The notes under the pieces were generated by a model that was given only the letters and a program-made list of their open reading frames with translations, was not told the origin of the DNA and did not search any database. This document shows positions 1 through 8,178 of a DNA stretch of 17,762 nt, piece after piece. The stretch covers positions 1 to 17,762 of the forward strand of contig JAAMXY010001787.1 of NCBI GenBank assembly GCA_019677205.1, given 5' to 3'. This DNA comes from Pinguiococcus pyrenoidosus (Eukaryota > Sar > Pinguiophyceae > Pinguiochrysidales > Pinguiochrysidaceae). The position numbers were made by a program, and so were the translations under genes. Numbering within the stretch: the first letter of the stretch is position 1; every line of letters starts with the position of its first letter.

Positions 1-39
1 GTCCATGGCGATGATAAGCCGAAGAAAAAGCTGTGCTGA
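1..39 (+). CDS. Possible C-terminal end of a gene cut by the window
   Basis: Frame 1 is open from the window edge to a TGA at 37–39 and reads VHGDDKPKKKLC followed by the stop. A lysine-rich stretch ending in a cysteine near the C terminus is typical of prenylated small GTPases, and this is the only hint of function. Only 12 residues are visible, so the open frame could be chance. Frame 2 is also open for longer with no recognisable content. Treat this as a weak pointer to a gene to the left of the window. Confidence 0.2.
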   Translation, partial: VHGDDKPKKKLC

Positions 40-807
40 TGCCGATGCCGGGCGAAAATCACTTGAGACGCGCAAGATCACTTACGGCGCAGATCATCGC
101 CAAACTTAAAGTCGAAGCACTTAAGTGATCAATCTAAGTAACGGCTAAAAAATATCGAAAAATGGCCATTCATTCGAGCGTTACTATGACTTTCGAAAAA
201 TCACTTTTGCCCACCTCAGCGGGGGGAAGGCGATGCATGGGGGAAGTTGTGGGATTGATGGGCGATGCGGAAATTAATTGGGTGGAGCGAGCGGAGAACC
301 GCGATATGAGTGGTTAGAAGAATACGGATTCTTGCTGTCGCCATAATTCATGGACCCAAAGTTTCAAAGTTTCTGGCCTCAAGATTAAAATAACATTGAT
401 CAGAGGCTTAGAGCTGTTTTCCCAGGATTATATATCAGCTGCTAGCTTCGAACATATTCTAAATTATAAATTATGTGATATAATATAAATATATTACATA
501 ATATAATAATCTAAAAAGCTTTTCTGATTAGGAGTTAGGTGGAGCTCCAATGCCCATAGACCGAGTGGCGTCAAGTTGGGAGAGCGCCGCCCCACCACAA
601 GCTTTGACTGTCGCCAGTGCGCCGCTGCTGCCCACGTGGACGCGTGGGGGGAGGGCGCGGCTCGGTCAGACGCGCTTGTCGCAGCGATTCCGCAGCCCAA
701 GAGGTTCTCCGGCACCGGTTTCTTGGACTTTTTCCCGGGCTTTTCCCCGCGACACATCCGCCAAAACCTCCGTTTCGCCGCTGTTTCGCTGCGGCTAGCC
801 TTTGTGG
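40..807. other. Non-coding region upstream of the WD-repeat gene
   Basis: No convincing coding signal is seen. Roughly 100–540 is AT-rich compared with the rest of the window, while 540–807 is GC-rich and carries short overlapping open frames in several frames on both strands with no recognisable protein. In the frame of the following gene a TAG at 796–798 stands just before its ATG at 808, so 540–807 is probably promoter and 5' untranslated sequence. The heptamer ATCACTT occurs at 58–64, 77–83 and 200–206, and a perfect 10-bp palindrome lies at 118–127. Confidence 0.5.
470..502. repeat. AT-rich inverted repeat (12-bp arms)
   Basis: Arms 470–481 and 491–502 are complementary over 12 positions with a single G·T pair, around a 9-nt AT-only loop. 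The arms are nearly all A and T inside an AT-rich stretch of about 50 nt. The structure could be a cruciform, an RNA hairpin or simply low-complexity sequence. No function can be assigned. Confidence 0.5.
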
Positions 808-2594
808 ATGTCCGGCATGCACCGAGGAGGCGGGCGGTCCAACCGAGGCTCTCGCAACCGGAACAAGAAGAACTTCCAACGTAATTCCAATGGTAAAGAT
901 TCTTGGAGGGCCAGCCGGATCCGCCAATGCTGCTGATGTGAAGCCACTGCTTGGGCCGTCGGACGGACAGGGCATCGAGGGAATGGGGGCAGCAACGACC
1001 TGCTGCGGCACCTGCACAAGGAAGCCGAGCTGGAGGCCCACACCGCCAGGAAGGATGTGCCGGGCATCAGCATGATGGTCGCGGCCAACTTCACCGGCTT
1101 CAACGGCCTGATCTCAGGTGCGCCAGCAGGAGTACCCGGATACGGGAAAGGTCAGGAGATCCAGCGGTTGACGAAGCTGACGCGAACGACTTCGGGGGGC
1201 AGTGGGCCATGATGGGAGACTGCGCTTCTTGGATATCACGGCCAAGGACTTCGTGTACGAGGAGGACCTCGGCGGAGAGGGCCACTACGTGTTCTTCGAG
1301 CACCCGTTCCTCTTCGTGGGCTTTGACAAGGAATCGCCGCTGATGCCCGGCGTGCCCGTGGGCATGCTGGGCGTCTACAACGTAGAAGCGCAGCCGCTGG
1401 CCCGGAAAGACTTGATCGTCAATGAGGCGACGCCGTTCGCGCACTCGTCTAGAATCGCCGCCATCACAGTAGGAGGGGCGCTGCTCATCTCCGGCGGCGC
1501 GGACGGAATTGTGCGCCTGTGGAAGTTCGACGACGCGGCGGGGACCTTCGTCTTCTGGCAGAACCTGATCGGGCATGTTCGCCCAGTCACGTCGCTGTGC
1601 TTTGTTGGTACGTCCTCCGCCCGGTGAAGATCGCATCTACGCCCATGCGCAGGGGTTTCGAGGCGCGCAGCGCGTGCTGCGCGCTGATGAAACAAACCTA
1701 TCATGCAAAGAAAGAAATCGTCTGAGGGCCCCGAGAGCGTACTCCCTGAAAAAGGCTCTGAACGGACGGACCTCCTCGCTTTGCTTCGCAGAGAGCGACG
1801 GCGGAGGGATGCTGTGGTCGGGGAGCGAAGACCGCACGATAAGAATCTGGAACATCACGAGCTCCGGCGCGCAGTGCGTGGACATGAAGAGCGCCGGGCG
1901 ACGAAACGGAGACGATCCAGGGGGACACTCGCTTGCCGGTACGCGCGCACGCGACACAAGTTGAGATAGCGATGCTCGGCAGCTCATCTTTCGCTCACGC
2001 TCGCGCGCAGTGACAAGCTTGAAGCTTGTGCCGGGCACACCTCCCTTCATCTTGAGCGCTGGAGTGGACCAGAAATTGATCGTTTGGAACGCGACAACGA
2101 ACGAGTACTGCGGCGGCACGGAATGCGGCGCCGCCATCCAAGAAGTGGAGCTTGGGACGCTGCCAGATCCCACTGCGGACGGAAACGTCCTCAACTGCCT
2201 CTTTTTGTCATGCAGAACAGGGGACTTTCAGGTATGTGCCCGACCACCTAAGACTCAGGAAGCTTTTGAAGAGTTGAAGCTTGGGCCCCTGCGGAAATCT
2301 CATCTCTCCGGGACGGCGACATGCAGATTCGGGAATGGGATTCCGACCTGACGCTGCGGATCAGCACGACTCGACGCTCCGGTAATCGAGGGATTGCCCA
2401 TTCCTTTGGGTGCTCCACCTTGGTGGTAAGGAGTCAGCCTTCTCTCTACTGTGTCGTTTAGGACGTGTTCAGACGCACTCCTGCTCATCCGCTTCCTTTC
2501 TGACTGCACCAAGGTGCCGGAGCATGGCCAGTTCTACTCTGCCGGCCGCGACGGGAAGATCATGGTATGGAATGTGCGACAAGACCGTGTCTAG
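808..2594 (+). CDS. WD-repeat protein, ZFWD-like propeller, seven exons
   Basis: Inferred exons are 808–892, 971–1117, 1203–1607, 1792–1938, 2011–2231, 2327–2381 and 2473–2594. All junctions are GT–AG and join in frame to 393 residues ending in TAG. An alternative first donor at 881 is also in phase. The N terminus is rich in Arg, Gly and Asn. WD-type blades follow: GHDGRLRFLDI (about 79–89), LISGGADGIVRLWKF (about 172–186), LWSGSEDRTIRIWNI (about 220–234), ILSAGVDQKLIVWNA (about 275–289), FQIREWD (about 334–340) and FYSAGRDGKIMVWNV (374–388). Spacing and the order of blades resemble plant CCCH zinc-finger WD (ZFWD) proteins, but no CCCH finger is present in this model. The start is the first ATG after an in-frame stop. 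The role is probably as a protein-interaction scaffold, possibly RNA-linked given the basic N terminus; this is inference. It converges on the MPP-beta gene. Confidence 0.8.
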
Positions 2595-2631
2595 TGCAGG
2601 CAGATGCAGCACCAGCCTTCATCGTAAAGCC

Positions 2632-2655
2632 TTCTCCTTCTCCTTCTCCTTGTCC
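2632..2655 (+). repeat. TTCTCC short tandem repeat
   Basis: Three perfect copies of TTCTCC at 2632–2649 are followed by a variant copy. The tract lies just downstream of the WD-gene stop codon and probably falls within its 3' untranslated region. Confidence 0.7.
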
Positions 2656-2667
2656 TTTTTTCTCTTT

Positions 2668-2703
<36 letters not shown>
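2668..2703 (+). repeat. (ATC)12 microsatellite
   Basis: Twelve perfect copies of ATC lie in the 185-bp gap between the convergent WD-repeat and MPP-beta stop codons. It is probably transcribed in one or both 3' untranslated regions. On the opposite strand it reads as a run of ATG in one frame, which is not evidence of coding. Confidence 0.95.
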
Positions 2704-2705
<2 letters not shown>

Positions 2706-2779
2706 GCCTTTTTTTTCTTCCATATCTTCTTCCATTGCGCCTAGAATGCTTCTTCGCAATTCGGCGAGCTCTTGTGGCA

Positions 2780-4327
2780 CTACGCGACTGCCGACAGGCG
2801 TTGAACTTCTACGTCGGGCCTGGGTAGGCCGCCCCACGGCAATCGCCAGTCGTATCCTGTCGACGGATCCAGAAGCGCCACGCGGTTTCTTTCACTGATC
2901 CACTCATACGTCGGGAGTCCGTCCACTTTCCCGGCGGCCACCATGACGTGGTCCACGTCCAAGCATATCGCTCGCGCCGTCTCCTTGATGTCTTCCACGG
3001 TGATGGAGTCGATGCGCTCGAACGCCTCCGCCGCGGGCATGCGTCTGTCGTACGCGAGCATCTGACGGCCCAGCTCTTCGGCGATGCGCTCGAAGGTCTC
3101 GGTGGTGGCCAGGTGCACCGACTTGAGGTTCACCTTCGCGCGGTACAGCTCCTCCTCGGACACATCGTAGGCGAAGCGCGTGTAGTGCCGGATGATGGCC
3201 TCCATCATCGCCGGCAACACCGGCTCTGGCACCGGGTCCCTCGTCATGTCGCGCGGATCGGCCTTGAGGTACAAGCCGAAGACCCCCGTGTCTTTGTAGG
3301 AGATATTCGTCGCGTTGCAGTTGTGGAGCAGGCCTCTCGCGCCCACCTCCGAGAAGAAGGGCGTGACGTGCACCGGCGCAAGACGGTCATACTGGGTGCC
3401 CATCATGTCCTGCATGAGCTGCAAGGGCAGCGCGTACGGGCTCCTCCATCCGGCGCCCTCGAACGCGAAGGCGATGTGGCACAAGTCCTGCTTCTCGAGG
3501 TCCTGGCGCCGCTCTCCCGGGGTGAAGACGGCCGTGCGGAAGTTCGCCGCGGTCTCCAGCTTCTCCGGCGACTTCTCGCCCTCCAAGGTGTTGAAGGCGG
3601 GCTCGGCATCCGGCACCGCCCAGGGCTCGAAGTACTTCTTGGCCAGCGCCGTGAATCGCTCGTGGTCCACGGAGCCGGCGCCCACGATGGTGATCCGGTC
3701 GGGCGTGTAGTGCGTCTTGATGTAGGTGTGGATGTCCTTCCGGGAGATGCTCTTGATGTTCGCGATGGGGCCCAGAATCGTGAGGCCGAGGCCCTGGCCA
3801 GAGAAGGCCACGTCGTGCAGCTCGTCCATGGTGTACTCCTCCATGCTCTTGTTCACGTGCTCCATCTCCCGCAGGATGACGCCCCGCTCTCTCTCGATGG
3901 CGCCGCTCTCCAGCTTGGAGTTCAGCAGCAGATCCGACAGCACATCTAGCGCCCACTCCGTCTTGTCCTCCGTGGTCTTCATCCAGTACACGGTGGACTC
4001 TCGAGACGTATACGCGTTCACGTGCGCGCCGTTGTTCTCCACTTCCTCCTCCAGCGAGGCCTTACTCCTGCGAATCGTGCCCTTGAAGGCCAGGTGCTCC
4101 AGGAAGTGCGCCACGCCGCTGGTCTCTGGCGTCTCGTAGCGAGAGCCCGCGTCGATCCACACGCCCACGGCCACCGTGGCCGCTGGGATGGTCTCCGAAG
4201 CCACGCGGAGGCCAGTCGGGAGGTTGGTGATCTTGGTCTCGGGCACCCACGCGCCATGCGCCGCCCTCCGCACGCCGCCCGCGGACGTCAGCTGACGAGC
4301 GGCGCGGACGAGAGGGGACACGCGCAT
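2780..4327 (-). CDS. Mitochondrial processing peptidase beta subunit (M16 family)
   Basis: This intronless frame encodes 515 residues. MPP cleaves targeting presequences from imported proteins in the mitochondrial matrix, and in many plants and protists its subunits are also the core proteins of respiratory complex III. The inverted zinc motif HFLEH is at 74–78 (H74 and H78 ligands, E77 catalytic), and the distal glutamate is E154 in ILREMEH, the expected 80 residues after H74. The sequence around NNGAHVNAYTSRE (98–110) is also typical. An intact HxxEH site and the high overall match point to the beta subunit and not alpha. The first 30 residues are rich in Arg, Ala and Ser with no acidic residue before E30, as in a mitochondrial presequence. 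Length fits the family. The C terminus after about residue 495 is lineage-specific. It starts 143 bp from the divergent tRNA. Confidence 0.95.
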   Translation of the reverse strand: MRVSPLVRAARQLTSAGGVRRAAHGAWVPETKITNLPTGLRVASETIPAATVAVGVWIDAGSRYETPETSGVAHFLEHLAFKGTIRRSKASLEEEVENNGAHVNAYTSRESTVYWMKTTEDKTEWALDVLSDLLLNSKLESGAIERERGVILREMEHVNKSMEEYTMDELHDVAFSGQGLGLTILGPIANIKSISRKDIHTYIKTHYTPDRITIVGAGSVDHERFTALAKKYFEPWAVPDAEPAFNTLEGEKSPEKLETAANFRTAVFTPGERRQDLEKQDLCHIAFAFEGAGWRSPYALPLQLMQDMMGTQYDRLAPVHVTPFFSEVGARGLLHNCNATNISYKDTGVFGLYLKADPRDMTRDPVPEPVLPAMMEAIIRHYTRFAYDVSEEELYRAKVNLKSVHLATTETFERIAEELGRQMLAYDRRMPAAEAFERIDSITVEDIKETARAICLDVDHVMVAAGKVDGLPTYEWISERNRVALLDPSTGYDWRLPWGGLPRPDVEVQRLSAVA

Positions 4328-4417
4328 CTTGCTCGCGCTGTGTTTACGCAGAGAACGACGCCGTCTTGTGGCGGAAATCGGCGGATGAACTTCGAGAAAT
4401 GGGATCTGAACTTGACT

Positions 4418-4425
4418 GTATATAC
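4418..4425. promoter_or_regulatory. Candidate TATA-like element, palindromic
   Basis: GTATATAC lies 46 bp upstream of the tRNA and about 91 bp upstream of the MPP-beta ATG on the other strand. Being palindromic, it reads the same in both directions, so it could serve either transcription unit. Only position and sequence support this. Confidence 0.3.
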
Positions 4426-4470
4426 TCCGAGAGTCCCCTACTACTACAGAGACACGGTTGCGCTGTGATC

Positions 4471-4577
4471 GACACGATGGCCGAGCGGTCTAAGGCGCTG
4501 TGTTAAGGAGCTTGTCACCTTGGTGAGAAGCTCGATTCCGCAGTCTTCGGGCGTGGGTTCGAATCCCACTCGTGTCA
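4471..4577 (+). tRNA. tRNA-Leu (anticodon AAG), intron-containing
   Basis: The acceptor arm pairs GACACGA (4471–4477) with TCGTGTC (4570–4576), and the discriminator base is A4577. The D-arm region GGCCGAGCGGTCTAAGGC closely matches eukaryotic tRNA-Leu. The anticodon stem is CTGTG (4498–4502) with CGCAG (4539–4543), with one T·G pair. Removing a 29-nt intron leaves the loop TTAAGGC with anticodon AAG at 4505–4507. The T arm GTGGG/CCCAC encloses TTCGAAT. The internal A box is TGGCCGAGCGG (4478–4488) and the B box GGTTCGAATCC (4556–4566). The variable arm is only about 9 nt, short for a class II tRNA. Without the intron, identity to eukaryotic tRNA-Leu(AAG) is clear. Confidence 0.93.
4509..4537 (+). 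other. tRNA-Leu intron, self-complementary
   Basis: The 29-nt insert sits after G37, one base past the anticodon, the standard site of nuclear tRNA introns removed by the tRNA splicing endonuclease. Bases 4509–4513 pair with 4528–4532 and 4515–4519 with 4522–4526 around one G–G mismatch. Adding G4508–C4533 gives 11 pairs in total. The exact boundary could shift by a base, but this placement restores a normal 7-base anticodon loop. Confidence 0.8.
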
Positions 4578-4584
4578 CCCCTTC

Positions 4585-4598
4585 TTTTTGCCTTTTTT
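4585..4598 (+). terminator. RNA polymerase III terminator of tRNA-Leu
   Basis: A T5 run (4585–4589) begins 8 nt after the discriminator base, with a T6 run at 4593–4598 as back-up. Runs of four or more T on the coding strand are the normal Pol III stop. Confidence 0.8.
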
Positions 4599-4745
4599 CT
4601 TCCCGAGGCAATCTTCCTTCTTATCTCCATCCTCCGAAGCATCTTCGTAAAGTGGCCGCAAGCAACCACGATCAACCTCCGTCTCTGTCTCCTCCGTAGT
4701 CTCTGTCGCGCAACTCAAATCCCCGCCTTTGAGCGCCGCACGATC

Positions 4746-6188
4746 ATGAAAGACGGCGTAGTATGGCGTCTACTACGCACCACTGGGCTCATCTGGGCTC
4801 TTGTGAGGCTGTGCGCGTCCGCAGAGCCCAAAGTGCCCTTCTGCCGCAAGGGCCACGGCGCCGCAGTCGCGCACTTCGGCGCGCAGGGCTACCAAATGCT
4901 GGTTTTCGGCGGAAAAGGCCACGACTGGCGCATCGCGAGCAAGGGAACCGTGTTCCTGAGCGACCTGTGGGCTCTGCAGATGGAGCTGGACGACGATCTG
5001 GACTCGGTGGCGACTTTCCATTGGACGCAGCTCAAGCCCCCGGGCGCCATACCCGTTTCTCGCTGGAAGATGGCCATGTCAGGCGCGAATTCGTCGCGGG
5101 CGGTGGCCGTGATGGGCGGCGATCACCACCAGAGTGCCAAGGTGAATCGCAATGACACCTGGTTCTACTGGCCGGCGCTCAACCGGTGGCAGCCTCTCCA
5201 TGCCATTGGCGAGCAGCCGAAACCTCGGCGCGCGCACATCGCCCTGGAGACGCCCAGCGGCCTTCTGGTGCATGGCGGCAAGTTCTCCGGCAAGCAGTGC
5301 CTCGCGGATGTGCGGATCTTGACGGTGGAGTATGACGCGCAGGGCATCAGCAGCGACGTCGCGCCCTCTTGGAGAGCGGGCGCCTCGTTCCCGGACAAGT
5401 GCCGCTGGGGAGCTGCTGCTGCCTTGCTCCGAATAGGGGAAGACACGCGTCTGGCACAGCAAGGGGATAGGTATGCAATAGAGAAGGCAGTTGGGAACGG
5501 GACGGCGACGGTCATGGCGCTCTTCGGCGGGCGACGCGTGCGGAAGGATGACGCCTACCACTACTACGACGACCTCTGGTTCTACTACCTGGAAGAGGAC
5601 CGATGGGAGTTGGGCAATCCGGACCGCGGGGCACGGCCGCAGGCAAGGGACCACCACTCCATGAACTACGTCGCGGACACCAAGACGTTGTACGTCTTTG
5701 GCGGTCGGCTTGCCGAAAGCGCGGAGGCCAGCAGCGTGCTGAACGACCTCTGGGCCATCCCGCTCCGGGAGGTGACGGTCGATGGCCATGTTCGTGTGCA
5801 AGCAGGGTCGTGGCAGAGGATAGAAGCTGCCTCCTCGATCCCGCAGTCTCGCTTTCTGCACACCGGTAGCGTCTGGTACGGCCCGAACGGAACGAGTGAC
5901 GGCGCTCTGGTCATCTTTGGCGGAGAGCACATCAAGAAAAGCGGTGGGAACCCGAAGCTCAACGATGCCTGGCTCTATCTACCGAGCAAGCAGATCTGGA
6001 CGGTGATAAGCGTCAACGGATGCAACGCGGGCGACGACGGCTACCCACGGGGGCTGAGCATCAGTATGTCGCTTTTCGAAGCCTTTGCCGCCGTGATCCT
6101 CGTGGCCGGGATTAGTTGGTTGGTTTGTCAGCAGTGGGCTCATCGGCGGGAATATTCACCCATCGAGGACGAAGACGAAGAGTTCTAG
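4746..6188 (+). CDS. Kelch-repeat type I membrane protein
   Basis: The frame is open upstream to the tRNA, but the ATG at 4746 is preferred because a signal peptide follows at once (hydrophobic about 13–24, likely cleaved near Ala-Ser-Ala 24–26). It gives 480 residues. Six kelch blades are marked by double glycines at 55–56, 124–125, 177–178, 261–262, 319–320 and 392–393, each followed by a DxW or W-containing strand (SDLWAL, NDTWFYW, DDLWFYY, NDLWAI, NDAWLYL). Four N-glycosylation sequons lie in this part (N115, N136, N251, N381). A hydrophobic segment at about 438–461 spans the membrane, and a short cytosolic tail ends in an acidic run (EDEDEEF). The kelch propeller is thus predicted to face outside or the organelle lumen. 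Partners are unknown. Residues 230–250 look like a loop between blades. No intron is needed. Confidence 0.85.
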   Translation: MKDGVVWRLLRTTGLIWALVRLCASAEPKVPFCRKGHGAAVAHFGAQGYQMLVFGGKGHDWRIASKGTVFLSDLWALQMELDDDLDSVATFHWTQLKPPGAIPVSRWKMAMSGANSSRAVAVMGGDHHQSAKVNRNDTWFYWPALNRWQPLHAIGEQPKPRRAHIALETPSGLLVHGGKFSGKQCLADVRILTVEYDAQGISSDVAPSWRAGASFPDKCRWGAAAALLRIGEDTRLAQQGDRYAIEKAVGNGTATVMALFGGRRVRKDDAYHYYDDLWFYYLEEDRWELGNPDRGARPQARDHHSMNYVADTKTLYVFGGRLAESAEASSVLNDLWAIPLREVTVDGHVRVQAGSWQRIEAASSIPQSRFLHTGSVWYGPNGTSDGALVIFGGEHIKKSGGNPKLNDAWLYLPSKQIWTVISVNGCNAGDDGYPRGLSISMSLFEAFAAVILVAGISWLVCQQWAHRREYSPIEDEDEEF

Positions 6189-6456
6189 GGCGGGTATCAA
6201 ATGCCGAGCGGATGATGCCTCAAACAATTTGACGCGTGATGCTGGACGCGGGAGCGCCAGATAACCGGGAGACTGTGAGAGACTCTTCTTCCGACGCCGC
6301 GGCGAAAATTTTGGTGGACTCGACAACGATCCACTCGTCCCTGGACAAGGTTGGATCGGGGACGTCTCTACGTAAGTATGTACTTAGGTATGTAGATATG
6401 TCAGCAAATAAGCAGCTGAAGACGTATTAACACATCAGGTGGATAGATATGTAAGT
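6189..6456. other. Convergent intergenic gap with small palindrome
   Basis: This lies between the kelch stop and the stop of the minus-strand gene. A 64-codon open frame at 6236–6430 has no recognisable content. At 6373–6386 an inverted repeat TAAGTA–TG–TACTTA is followed by several TATGT motifs. It is probably shared 3' untranslated sequence. Confidence 0.5.
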
Positions 6457-7714
6457 TTATCCTTTCGTTCGTCCCCGCTCTCGAAGTTGCTGCAGCTTGC
6501 TGGTCGTCAAGGCTGACAGATCAACGCTCCTGTTCACGATGCCGGACGGGCCTTGCAGTCTCTCTATTTGCTGTGCTTCCGAAGCTGGCAGCGCCGATCC
6601 GGTCTCCTCTTTCTCAGCCGGCATTGCCAGGGGCCCAGACCTCGGATGTGTCCGGGGTCTGCCGCTGCCGGTAGTGCGCAGAACCCGCGTCAGGTCCACC
6701 GACTGGGCCGTGCCGGGCCTGGTTGGGTCCTCGCCCTCTGTTTCGCTGTCCGACTCCCCACGAGCGGAGAACTCCTGCGATATCATCTGCTGCTGAGCAG
6801 TATCGCTCACTGCGTCGTCGTACGTGGGGAGATCTTGTGCGTCGTCGCCGTCCTCCACACCCGCAGCCTCCTCGCTCAGCTCCCGCTCCGCCGCCATTTG
6901 CCACCGGTAGGCCAACGTGTCCTTCACGTCCTGGGCGCCCTCTTCGTCGTGCTCAGCGGCGCTGCCATCTACAGCGCTCCGCTCTTCTGTCGTATCGACG
7001 TTGACGTCCAGCCGATCGAGCGGACGCCACTCCGCCTTGACTTGGCTGCGAAGCTTGTCGCTTGCCGGGCGCTCGTCGAGCAAGGCTTGCAGCTTCTGCA
7101 GGTGAGCTCGAGAATTCTCCACCAAACAACGCGCCCTTCCTCCAGGAACACGCCGCGTCGTTGGCGCCTGCGGACTGGGGCTGGCGTCCCGGCTGCGGAG
7201 AACCCGCTGCACCCGCGCCCGGCTGCTCTGTCCCGAGCCAAGCGGTGCGGGGCCCAGCGACAGGCCCAATGCCGCCGTGCCATGCGGTCCAAGCGTCGCA
7301 GCTCTCTGCAGGTAAGGGTACCGATTCACACCCCTCGTCGCCTCCGCCACAGAGAAGACATCCGGTCGCAGTACGTTCACCGTGCCGGGCAGCTGTGGTG
7401 CAACACGCGGTCCCGGTCAGATGAGTCAATGGGCTGAAGAGACGCTGCGGTAGGTCGACTTGCATGTGCACCTCGTCTATCTCATCTTTCCACACCGGCT
7501 CGTCTTCCTCAAGCTTCTCGATCTCCTCCGCGTCGCCATACTCCTCCTAAGGCGCCCAAGCGTCAGAGCGGGCTGCAGCTTGGGCAAAGCACGTGAGAAC
7601 CCCGGGCTGCACCTGCCGCTTCCGAAGCTTGCTTTCCACATCCGCCACCTCCGGCATGAGGATCAGGTCTGTCAATCGCCTCATCTCCTCATAAAACCCT
7701 TCCTTGTCCTGCAT
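6457..7714 (-). CDS. Unrecognised acidic protein, probably three exons
   Basis: Inferred exons on the minus strand are 7714–7613, 7546–7472 and 7392–6457, all phase 0, joining to 370 residues. The unspliced frame from the first exon hits a TAG exactly at the first acceptor, and an in-frame TGA blocks the frame before the third exon, which supports both introns. The first two exons encode a highly charged, helical segment (YEEMRRLTDLILMPEVADVE, then EEYGDAEEIEKLEEDEPVWK). The third is low-complexity, rich in Arg, Ala, Pro, Ser and acids, with a helical stretch LQKLQALLDERPASDKLRSQ and a basic C terminus. No domain is recognised. An acceptor-like CAG at 7721–7719 upstream means a further 5' exon is possible, and other splice choices within exon 3 cannot be excluded. 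It is divergent from the giant coiled-coil gene. Confidence 0.55.
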
Positions 7715-8178
7715 CTCGCTGGGAAATCAGCCAAAAGCCGAGGGAAAGAGCTTTCTACTCGCGAGAAACGCACCTCGGGAGCACTTTGGAAGGGCGACAA
7801 CAGCGCTTGCGCCCGGACTTTCAAGTGCTTCGAAGGCGGGGCCCTCGGGAGCCGGAAGCAGTCCTCCATTGCTTGCTTAATGCCGACTTTCTCAAGAAAA
7901 CGCGGCTTTTGGCGCTGACATAATCCGGATTTCCGGATTTCAAACGAACACGAGCTACACAGGATCGAAAAGCATTGGTAAGCAGCCTCGAAATGGCGTC
8001 TCCAGATCTTCGCCCCGGACGCGCGTTTGGGCCGCCTGAGCGGGCATTCGATGCCGATGGAGGCCACCGGACGGATGTCGGCCCTGCTGCCTGGCCTCTC
8101 ACGCGTGGAGAAGCGCCCGACGCCCGCCATTTCGTCAGCTGACCGATGTGAGCGCCGTTCGATAGCAGGGACAACGGC
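7715..8178. other. Divergent promoter region
   Basis: This 464-bp gap separates two genes read away from each other and probably holds both promoters and 5' untranslated regions. A long minus-strand open frame covers it and the start of the next gene, but its composition looks like non-coding antisense. A CAG at 7721–7719 with a GTGCG donor at 7773 (minus strand) could bound a 55-nt intron of the minus-strand gene, but no in-phase upstream exon was found. Confidence 0.45.

Noticed and set aside
2948-3949. 333-codon plus-strand open frame
   Set aside because: It is antisense to the MPP-beta coding region, whose zinc motif and full-length similarity are clear. Long antisense frames are expected in GC-rich coding DNA.
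4572-4745. Longer N terminus of the kelch protein beginning next to the tRNA
   Set aside because: The frame has no ATG there and begins inside the tRNA 3' end. The ATG at 4746 is followed directly by a signal peptide.
5463-5486. GTATGC…GCAG as an intron in the kelch gene
   Set aside because: It would be only about 22 nt long, and the unspliced frame reads through without a stop into the next kelch blade.
5079-5930. 283-codon minus-strand open frame
   Set aside because: It is antisense to the kelch gene, and its composition (Arg, Pro, Ala, His-rich) is that of a shadow frame.
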